NCBI RefSeq assembly: GCF_000002985.6
Contig: NC_003282.8
Coordinates: 1,116,001 to 1,180,000, forward strand
DNA length: 64,000 nucleotides
Direction: 5' to 3'
Source of the DNA: Caenorhabditis elegans
Lineage: Eukaryota > Nematoda > Chromadorea > Rhabditida > Rhabditidae
Shown: positions 54,710-64,000 of the stretch, in pieces
Layout of the letters: each line of letters starts with the position of its first letter
How positions within the stretch are numbered: position 1 is the first letter of the stretch
The notes under the pieces: generated by a model
What the model saw: only the letters and a program-made list of their open reading frames with translations
The model's database searches: none
What the model was told of the DNA's origin: nothing
Made by a program: the position numbers and the translations under genes

Positions 54710-57700
54710 ATGTCGCAATCGACATCATCCGAAGGAAGCGGTCCCGCAGCGAAAATCGCGAGGAAAAATTCACCGGAAAATGATCCGGAGACGGCGGAAA
54801 TGTTCATTGTGAGTTTGAACACATTTTTACTGTGAAATATTGTATAATTCTGGAAAAACGACGTTTTTCTCAGTAGCGCGCACTTGCATTGGCGAGAAAT
54901 TCAAAAATTCTAGTTTTTGGTTAAAAATCGTCGTTTTTTCTTTATCTAAATAGCTTTTTGATATTTTTAACTTCAGGTCGATGAAATAACGGACATGAGA
55001 TACTCGACCACATGCCGTCAGTTGCAATTTCTCGTGAAGTGGGCGATTCCGGGCTCTGAAATGACGTGGCAACCGTTGGATGACTTCCCATTCGGGCTCA
55101 ATCACTTTAGTATTCTGGATTATCGCAAAGATCACGAGGAAAAGTACGAAGCATGCTTGCAGAAACGTTAGTTTTTGTTGTTTTTTCTTGATTTTCTTTA
55201 ATTTTTTCGTTGAAAATTGCAAAAATTCTGAACTTTTGCGTCATGGTGTACGTGCACAGCGGGCACGAGACTTGACGCGCAATTTAAAAAATACAATTTT
55301 TTCGCGAAAAAAACAGATTTTTCAACCTTTTTTCGTGGTTTTTCGAATTTTTTTCTTCAAAATTCAATTTAAAACGCATAAATTTTGTTAGAAAACCTAT
55401 TCTACCCTGTTTTCTCCATAATTTATCGCAGAAAATTTCCAATTTTCAGTGAAATCTCAAAAAAATTAGATTTTCTTCATATTTTATTTTAAAAGCGTGT
55501 TTCAAACCTGCTTCAAATTAATTCTTAACCTAATTTCCGCATAAATTTCCTAAATTTTCAGAGCGGCGCTCAAAAGTCATGAAGGACGACGATCGAAGCT
55601 GGAATGTGAGCCGAAATGTACGAATTTATTGGAAAATTGTCAAATTTATGGATTTTTTTACTTAAAACTTGTGAATTTCACGCTTTTCTAACAAAAATTT
55701 GAATTAATTGTAAAAATATTGTTGAATCTGACGACGGAATTGCAGAAATCCCCGCAATTTGTCGTAAGATTCAGAAATTTTCAAATTTTTAGTCGAATCG
55801 CTCAAGAAATCGCTCAAAATCGTCGTCGAAACCTGCACAACGAACCGAGCCGATGACCCAACGCGAGAAATTTGACGCAATTCTTCAAATTTCCGAGATT
55901 TCCCTGGAAAAACAGTACAAACTTACCAATAAGAAGGTCCCGCGGCGATCACAGTTCACAGATCCGGATGCGCCGAAGAAAAAGTCAAAAGGCGCCCGCC
56001 ATTATCGAGATCAAAATCTGAAAACCCTATTCAAATCCTCGCTTATCAGAAAATACAGAAAACCACAGGAGTCCGACGATGATTTGGAGCCCGATGTCGC
56101 CCAGGATTCACCCGAAAACACGCCCGCGCCGCCGACGAAATCGCCAGAAAGTTCGGGATTTTCGGAAAATTTGGAGAATTTGGGCGCCAATACGCCCTCG
56201 CCGAGCCCCGATTTTGAGGAAGAGCACTTGGAAAAGAAGCCGGAAACTGGGAATTTGACGGAAAATCGACCGAAAAGGGTACGGGATGCACCTTATCTTA
56301 CGGAAAAATGCAGAAAAATTTGAAATTATCTCCAAATTGGCGTCAAATTAGGTGTTTTGGCGGTTTTTTGTGCAAACACCGCGAAAATACACCGAATCTT
56401 ACGACAAAATACAAAAAATAGAGATTTTCTGCAAAAGGGCGTAAAGTTTGGTGTATTGGTTGATTTTTGCGCGTTAAAAATTGGATTTCACGACGAAATG
56501 TGTTAATTTTTGAAATTTTTGCCGAAATTTCAAAAAACTCCGCATTTTTTCGTAGGATTTAGTGTGACTAGGTTACTGTAGCACCACCAAAAGTGTGCAG
56601 TGCACCAGATCTTACGACAAACTGCAGAAAATTCAATATTTTACGGAAAATCTCCTAAAACATGCAAACGTCTCATTGAAAATTCAAGTTTTCTGCGATT
56701 TGTCGTAAGATTTTATGTATTGCACACATCTGACGCTACAGTAATCCCAGAAACACCGGATTTGACGACAATTTACAGAAAACTCGAATTTTCGGGTTAA
56801 TATTTCCAAAATATCCATTTTTGAACACAATTTTCACCGAAAATCCCAGTTTTCTTCAATTTGTCGTAAGATTTTATGTATTGCACACATCTGAAGCTAC
56901 AGTAATCCCAGAAACACCGGATTTGACGACAATTTGCAGAAAACTCAAATTTTCGGTGAAATTTTTCCAATAAATCCAATTTTGAATCCAATTTTCACCG
57001 AAAATTTCAGTTTTCTGCAATATCTCGTAAAATAAATTGTTTTGCCAACACATTTGAAGCTACAGTAATCCGAAGAAACACCGGAGTTGACGACAATTTG
57101 CACAAATATCGTTTTTCTGCAAATTGTCGTAAAATATGTTGCTTTATTCCACCAAAAAATTCAAAATTTTCAGGTTTATAGCCACGAAACGGCCGAATCA
57201 ATGGAAAACTACGCGAAACTTCTCCTCTACACTGCTTTTGATACAAAATCCTGGGAAACACTTGGCGGTCACATCAAAAACGGCTTCCGACTGAGTTTTG
57301 TGTGCTCCAACGGGCTCACAATCATCGAAAATGTCGTTGAACTCAATAAAAATCTGAATAAATTCAGTGATTCGAGAGAATCTCGAATGGTCGCTGATTT
57401 GTTTGAATTACTCCTCAAAAAGGGTGTTGAATTTGATGAAAAGTGCGTTTTTTTTTTTCGGTGAAAATCGAATATTTTCCGAGAGATTTTGCATAAAAAT
57501 CACTCAAAATTGATAAAATCTACTACAAATTTGCGTTAAGTACACAGAATCAGACGACAATATGCAGATTTTATCGAAAAAATTCCGAAAAACTGTAGAT
57601 TTTGAGCTAAAAGTCGCTAATTATTTCATCGAAACCGTCAAAACAAAATTCCCGCAATTTGTCGTAAGATTCGGTGTATCGACACGGTTGATTGTGCACA

Positions 57701-60675
57701 GAATCGGCGATACAGTAACCCAAAGTCACATTTTGGATGAAAAATCAATAATTTCACACAGAAAAATTCAAAATATAAAGTTTTTCCAAAATTTTACCAA
57801 AAAAAAGGTTCAAAACACCGAATCCAACGACAAAATGCGATAATTCCACAGAAAAAATCAATAATTTCACTTTTTTTTTTTTGAAAAATTGATAAATATA
57901 CCCTGAAAACCTATAAGATTACCCAAAAATCGATAATTTCAGAGAAAAAAAAATCAAAAAGGTCAAAACACCGAATCTGACGACAAATTGCAGATTTTTG
58001 CTGAAAATCGATAATTTCATTTTTAAAAATTGATAATTTCAACTAAAAAATCGGTAATTTTACAGAAAAATCAAAAATTTAAAACAAAATCAAAAAATTT
58101 AACAAAAAAAAATCAATATTTTTCAATCAAAAATAAATTTTCTACGAAAAATCAATAATTTCCACAACAAAAAATCGATAATTTCACAGATTTTTTTGTT
58201 GGAAAAATTGATAAATTCACACTAAAAACCTCAATTTTTACCGAAAATTCAAGTTTTGTGCAATTTGTCGTAAAATACAGTGTTTTGCACACATCTGACG
58301 CTACAGTAATCCAAGAAACAGATTTGACCAGATTTGACGACAATTCGCAGAAAATTCGAATTTTCGATGAAATTTTCCTGAAAAATACAATTTTCTTTAC
58401 TTTTTCACGTTTTTGAACTCAATTCTTACCGAAAATTCAAGAAATTTTTACATTTCTGCAATTTGTCGTAAGATTCTGTGTACTGCACATATATATGGTT
58501 ACAGTAATCTAAGAAACACCGGATTTGACGACAACTTGCAGAAATTTCGACTTTTTTCTGCAATTTGTCGTCAGATTGTGTTTACCAACAAAAAAAATCG
58601 ATAATTTCACACGAAAAAAATTATCGATTTTTTCAGGACTTTACCGCCAACAATGTGTGCCGCCGTCCGTTCCACCCGTTACGACATTCGCCGTGATTTC
58701 CGTTGCCTCCATAATCAATATATTGATAAACGTCCACGAATGTGTGAATGGTTCAGTGCCACCGGCGGCGGCGGCTCCTGCGGCACCACCGAAATTTGCA
58801 CATTTTGGAACAACGACGCTGGCTACCTTCCCAATACGCACCAACGCTCGAAATTCCACGTGGATTTGAGTGAATTCACTGGGAACAATTTGGGGCTCCT
58901 CGCGTTTTCAATGGCATGGCACGAGGATTTCATCGATAATAATTCTGGGGGGCCGGAAATCGTGAAAAATGTATGCAAAATTTGTGATTTTTCTCGAAAA
59001 ATGATGCAGGAAAAATCGATAATTTTGCGAGCATTTTTACGCCAAAAACTAGTGGAAAATCGTGTGAATTCCATGCAAACACCGGACTTCACACGACAAA
59101 TTGCGGATTTTCTGCAATTTTGCGTCAGATTCGGTGTATTTGGGTGTTTGCACAGATTCACAGGGGCTACAGTAATCCCCAAAGTTTAAAAATAAATAAT
59201 TTTTGTTTCAAAATGATTCGAAAATGTGTGAAAAATGGGGCTTTTACAACAAATTTTATATGGAAATCGCGATTTTCGTACGATTTTCAATGAAAATTTT
59301 GAATTTATCGTGAATTTTCTCTACAAATCCGGAAAACGTGATTTTTCAGCCGTGAAAGTGCGATTTTTGAGCTGCGAAAAACTGCGAAAACTCCTGGTCC
59401 TGTGCAAACACATCGGTAATACACCGAACCTTACGACAGAATGCAGAATAATCCCGTTTAAACGTAGAATTTGAATTTTTCGCGTTTTGTCGTCAAAATT
59501 TTGCGCAATTTAATACTTTTTGTAGAAAAACTCCATTTTTTACCAAAAAAAAACCGTTCAAATCCAGTTTTCCGGTTACTGTAGCCATAAATCGGTGTTT
59601 ACACCAAATCTGACGACAAATTGCAGAAAAAAGTCGAAATTTCTGCAAGTTGTCGTCGAATCCGGTGTTTCTTAGATTACTGTAGCCGTATATATGTGCA
59701 GTACACAGAATCTTACGACAAATTGCAGAAATGTAAAAATTTCTTGAATTTTCGGTAAGAATTGAGTTCAAAAACGTGAAAAAGTAAAGAAAATGGCTTT
59801 TTTTTTAAAGGTAAATTTCACCGAAAATTCGAATTTTCTGCGAATTGTCGTCAAATCTGGTGTTTCTTGGATTACTGTAGCGTCAGATGTGTGCAAAACA
59901 CTGTATTTTACGACAAATTGCACAAAACTTGAATTTTCAGTAAAAATTGAGTTCAAAAACGTGAAAAAATCTAGAAAATTGCTTCTTTTTTTTTTGTTGA
60001 TAATTTGACCGAATATTCAGATTTTTCTGCAAATTGTCGTCAAATCTGGTGTTTTTTGGATTACTGTAGCGTCAAATTTGTGCAAACACCTTTTACTTGA
60101 ATTTTAGGTGGAAATTGAGATCAAATTGCATGTTTTAGGAGATTTTCAATAAAAATTTAAATTTTCTGCAGTTTGTCGTAAGATCTGGTGCACTGCAAAC
60201 TTTTGGTGCTACAGTAACCTAGTCCACACTAAATCCTACGAAAAACTGCGGAGTTACGACAAAAAATATAGAAAATTTCATTTTTTTTTAAAGGTAAATT
60301 TCACCGAAAATTCGAATTTTTTGCAAATTGCTGTCAGTTTCAGTGTATTTGCGCAAGATTTTCATCCAATTTTCATTGAAAAATGCGATTTTCGCCCTGA
60401 AAAATCTCAAAATTTTTTAATTTTTTAATTTCCAGAACCGCTTCAACGCCCACATCGATGTCCCATGCTTCACCCTTTGGATGAACGGAAAAATGTGCGA
60501 AAAACTTGAAAATTCGCATGGATTATCGATTTTTCGGCCGCTCGGCACAGTGCTCGACGTCAACGAACTGAAAATCAAGATTACTGAACATTCGTCACGT
60601 TTTGTCGCAATTTTGCCGGTTTTTAATTTGAATTCCGACTGGAAAAATTGTTTTTTTCCCCTGGAAAATCAATAA
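54710..60675 (+). CDS. Chromodomain protein with uncharacterised C-terminal region, 553 aa
   Basis: Seven exons, 54710-54808, 54977-55166, 55562-55605, 55793-56278, 57174-57442, 58637-58970 and 60436-60675, join to 1,662 nt with all phases consistent. A chromodomain lies at about residues 31-90 (MFIVDEI, FLVKWAIPGSEMTWQPLDDF). Of the aromatic cage that binds methyl-lysine, F32 and W55 are present, but the third position (F of KGF in HP1) is P58, so binding may be weak or altered. Then come a basic Arg/Ser stretch (RSRNRSKSSSKP), and an acidic Pro/Ser-rich linker (about 180-265). Residues 274-553 form a folded-looking Cys-containing region I do not recognise (LLLYTAFDTKSWETLGGH, CEWFSATGGGGSC, FNAHIDVPCFTLWM). 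A tryptophan-rich end follows. Likely nuclear, of the cec type; which gene is unknown. The start follows an acttgcag trans-splice-like site. Introns 4-6 hold mirrored repeats. Confidence 0.85.
56370..60270. repeat. Mirror-image intronic repeats (ctgcaatttgtcgtaagat family) around exon 6
   Basis: Units of ttctgcaatttgtcgtaaga, gctacagtaatcc, and cgacaatttgcagaaa recur at least a dozen times in introns 4-6. The left-hand units at about 56535-56690, 58140-58430 and 58440-58590 reappear in reverse order and orientation at about 60105-60270, 59790-59975 and 59600-59780, so exon 6 sits at the centre of a long imperfect palindrome. Confidence 0.75.
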
Positions 60676-62038
60676 TTATCGATTTTTTTCTGTTGAATTC
60701 GTATTTTCTATAATTTGCCGTCGTTTTCACTCGATTTCCCACTGATTCATAATAATTTTCTTTAAAAACCCACTGAAAAATCGATTTTTCCGCTAGGGAA
60801 TTAATTATTATTGATTTTTTTTTGATAGAAAATCGATTTTTATCGATTTTTCGCTAATATTTAAAAATCAATTTATCCTAATTTCTCACTGAAACCCCCC
60901 CCCCCCCTATTGCTATCATGAATTCATGATAGTTTTCTTTAAAACCCACTGAAAATCGATTTTCCGCTAGAAATTTATCGATTTTTCGCAAATTTTTCAT
61001 CACTTTTTCCCGATCTCGTTGTTTTTATCCCGATTTCATGTCAAAAAAATCAATTCCGATTACAATTCCATGACCAATTCTAAATTACAGAAAAATCGAT
61101 TTTTTACGAAATTTATCGATTTTTCGCTATTTTTTCATCACTTTTTCCCGATCTCGTTGTTTTTTTTTTGAATTATTGCTAAAAATCACTTCCGATTACA
61201 ATTCCATGACCAATTCCGCCCAAACTATCGATTTTTTGCTTGAAAATCGATAATTTTTCAACCGATCTCTTGTTTTCTTTTTAATTATCATTAAAAATCA
61301 CTTCCTCTCACAATTCCACCACCATTTCCGCCAACAAAATCCACAAAATTATCGATTTTTCCGCCGGAAAATCGATAATTCCTGTTTTTTTTGTATTTTC
61401 CCCTATTTTCTTAATTAAATTGCTTGTAGAATTGCCTAGTATCCTAGAATTCTAATAGTAACCGCTAATATTATTGATTTTTCCAAAAAAACCCTGAAAT
61501 TATCGACTTTTACCTAAAAATTGTCGTTTTTCTTCTGTTTTTATTGTGTTTTTTCGCCGAAAATTGTCGCATATTGTTAATAGAATCTCATTTTCTGCCC
61601 AACATGGCGCAATTCTTTTAATTTACCCTGACTAATGTGCTTTTTCTCACTTTCTACACCATTTTTGTGAACTTTTATCGATTTTTTTTTCTCGTGATTT
61701 TCCCCCATATATCATTGACCTACTTCACACATATGCAACTTCTGAACACTGGAATAAATTTATTAATGTTTCATTACTAAAATCTTTTGAAATTGCGAAT
61801 TAAATTGATTTAAATCGGGGTTTTGCCGCACTTTCTGCGATATATTGCAATTTTTCGGTTTGAACTCCCGCGCATTTGAATTAACGACACTCCGATATCC
61901 CGCCAGCGCGTGTTGTTTATCGCGTTTTGTTTTTTGAATAAAATTGTTTATTTTTGAGCCAAAATCTTTGATTTCAACGGTTTTTTCGTGATTTTTTGTT
62001 AGAATAACTGAAAATTTAGAGATTTCAAGCAAAAAACT
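60676..62038. other. Spacer between the chromodomain gene and the next gene
   Basis: AT-rich, dominated by atcgattttt words and a 13-C tract (about 60895-60907). No exon seen. The 300 bp before 62039 are the likely promoter of the next gene. Confidence 0.45.
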
Positions 62039-64000
62039 ATGCCAGAACCAACGGAATTGTCTGGAATCATCTCAAAACTTGAGGAAACCTACGCATTCGC
62101 CACCACCAGTCTTGGAAACGTATTTATACCGATTGCAGCGGCCAGAACCAAGAACGAGACGCTTTTAAGCTTGCTCGACAAGTTTTCGTGAGTTTTTTTT
62201 GCTGGAAAAGTTACATAAATCAATTAAAAATCAAAGTTTTGGGTGAAAATTCAAGTTTTTTCGAACTTTTCCCGGAAAAAATCGATAAAGTGTTTCAGAT
62301 ACAACGAAACTGTGCAAATGGTGGTTATTAAACAGATAGGACGCAAAAATAACTGCAATTATCAGGCAAAACTCGTGAAAAAGCTCGAAGGCTCAATGTT
62401 GGCGGCCGCCAGAATTTCCAATGAAGTTTTCGGGCCATTGGTGGGTTTTTAGGGTTAAAAACTTGGTTTTAAGTGAAAAAATAGTCAGAAAATTGAATTT
62501 TCCATAGTTTTAAAGCTAAAAAATCTCGAAAATCCCGTATTTCCAGATCGCCCAGGTGACCAGCACCACGGATAGCTACGCGTTTGCTCAAAACGACGAA
62601 AAAGGCACAATTTTCGTGCCGGGAGACGCTTTTGACGCGAAAATCGTGAAAAATGTGGGCCGATACGTGAATACCAGCAATCAACTGGTGCTAAAAATCA
62701 AGGAGCAAATCGAACGAAAAGGGTGTAAATGGGTCGCTGTTGAGGCTGTAAAACACTTTGTTGTCGAGGAAAATGAGGAGAAAGAGGTGGAAAATCGAGA
62801 AAAATCGATAAATTTTGATCTAGAGCTCGGAAAACTGCTGAAAAAGTGAATTTAGAGCAGAAAATTGGAGTTTTGAGCCGCCGAATGTCCAATGTTCAAG
62901 TAAAAAAATGTGAATTTAGAGCTAAAAAATTTAAAAAATGGCAAATTTCGACTAAAAATATAACTTTTCTCCCGAAAAAACGAATTTTTATGACAAAGTT
63001 GAGCCATTTTGGTATTTTTGCCCAAATTTCAGCTAACAACTTAAAAATGATCTAAAATATCCAAATTTTTGTATAAAAACCTAAAAGTTCTCCAAAAAGT
63101 TCAATTTTTTGCCCAAATTTCCGCTAAAACCTGGAAAATACTCTAAAATACCCAAATTTTTGTATAAGAACCTAAAAATTGCGAAAAAATATCCAAAAAA
63201 AAAAAAAGACTTTTTGTCCAATTTTCTGTTCAAAACACGGAAAAACTATCCAAATTGCACTAATTATACAAAAATCTGTTTTTTTTGGCCAAAAAAAATT
63301 TTTTTTCGGCTAAAAACTCGGAAAATTAATTAAAAATGCCCAAATTTTTGCCTAAAAACCGAAACATTGCAAAAAATTCACAAAAAACTCAATTTTCGCC
63401 CAATTTTCGAGCTGAAAACACGAAAAATGCTCAAATTTTTCCCCCAAAATATGCCGAAAATCAATAAAAATTTCAATTTTTTTCAGGCGGTAGCAACTGG
63501 AGAAGTAAAAATTTCGTGGGGAGTCGTTGTGGAAGTTGATGAAATGGAAGCACATGTATTAGATGAAAAGAATGGAATACTTGTTACGTTAGTAATGTTA
63601 AAAACTAAAAAAAATCTTAAAAATCTTAATTTTATAACTTTCTGTAAAAAAAACGAAAAAAAAAAATCGAATTTTTAGATAAAAACTCTGTAAAATCGAG
63701 AAAAATTGACTGTTTCGGGCTTATTTTCAGACAGAAATTAGAAATATAAAAGCTAATTTCACAGAAACATAAACTTTCACTAAAAATTGGCTTTTTACAA
63801 AATTTCTTCAGTGAAAATCTGGAAATTTTACCAGAAAAATTCCGGAAAAATGTCAAAATGTTGACCATAAATCGAAATTTGTACAAATTTTCGGAGAAAA
63901 TTGCATTTGATCATCAAATTTCATCAGTTTTTACATTTTTTTCAGTGAATATCATACAATTTCACCAAAATATTGGAAAAAAATCGGGAAATTCACATTT
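62039..64000 (+). CDS. Tandem-repeat protein with beta-barrel-like (OB/S1-like) units, 3' end outside window
   Basis: Exons 62039-62187, 62299-62440, 62547-62786, 63487-63587 and 63946 onward join in phase through the window edge. Three units of about 75 residues are seen: GIISKLEETYAFATT.LGNVFIP..., AQVTSTTDSYAFAQN..GTIFVPGDAF..., and GVVVEVDEMEAHVLDE.NGILVT... Each has a strand, a (Y/E)AF/H centre, and a G.(I/V)FVP end, followed by a longer basic segment with K-rich helices. The strand pattern resembles small beta-barrel nucleic-acid-binding folds (OB, S1 or cold-shock), but this is inference from spacing, not homology I can name. Exon 3 also stays open to a stop at 62847-62849, so an alternative 197-aa form is possible if the gtggaa donor at 62787 is skipped. 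Confidence 0.7.

Noticed and set aside
56046..56335. Minus-strand frames of 75-81 codons under the chromodomain gene
   Set aside because: Antisense of exon 4; no donors or acceptors in phase.
58413..59771. Two almost identical 50-60 codon frames (MNSILTENSRNFYISAIC...) on opposite strands
   Set aside because: They are the same intronic repeat in inverted copies; they were useful in spotting the palindrome but are not genes.
1..64000. CRISPR arrays, operons with ribosome sites, or integrated phage
   Set aside because: All evidence is of a nematode nuclear genome: spliced genes, TTAGGC repeats and no prokaryotic gene layout. No CRISPR-type regular spacing was seen in any repeat.

Overview
The window is nematode nuclear DNA, almost certainly Caenorhabditis elegans. 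Signs are AT-rich introns full of A/T runs, 50-bp introns, tttcag 3' splice sites, interstitial TTAGGC (the nematode telomere repeat), a serpentine-receptor class X gene, and dense families of short hairpin repeats typical of chromosome arms. No bacterial features were seen. I rebuilt genes by finding exons whose reading frames join across gt/ag introns; in most models every splice phase agrees and total length divides by three. The pairing of two divergent secreted paralogs with an interleukin-17-like gene matches what I remember of cosmid C44B12 on chromosome IV (perm-2, perm-4 and an ilc-17 family gene). That placement is from memory, not computed.

Layout. 0-2.7 kb: 5' part of an srx-type chemoreceptor (- strand, runs off the left edge). 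5.6-12.8 kb: two head-to-head paralogs for secreted, cysteine-patterned, low-complexity proteins (331 aa on -, 203 aa on +), each with a TATA box, sharing a 1.7-kb spacer that holds a hairpin element. 13.1-16.8 kb: an IL-17-like cytokine gene (-), first exon not found. 16.8-29.9 kb: repeat-rich DNA with MITE-like palindromes, telomere-like arrays, and a LINE fragment split by a 514-bp solo LTR. 29.9-34.8 kb: a 192-aa single-pass membrane protein (-) with three PPxY motifs, with tRNA-like repeats in its introns. 34.8-41.7 kb: dispersed and tandem repeats, including arrays of heat-shock-element modules flanking a 15-bp minisatellite. 41.7-48.7 kb: a possible 70-aa gene, a 142-aa ETS-domain protein (-) and a CW/PAN-like secreted protein (+), the last two interleaved on opposite strands. 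48.7-54.7 kb: transposon-like palindromes. 54.7-60.7 kb: a 553-aa chromodomain protein (+) with mirror-image repeats around exon 6. 62.0 kb to the right edge: a gene (+) encoding tandem about 75-aa beta-barrel-like repeats.

The genes do not form one pathway. The perm-like pair probably acts together in one extracellular coat; the others look like independent genes. The strongest leads are the heat-shock-element array, the inverted repeats around the chromodomain exons, the PPxY membrane protein, the tandem-repeat protein at the right edge and the tRNA-like repeat cluster.
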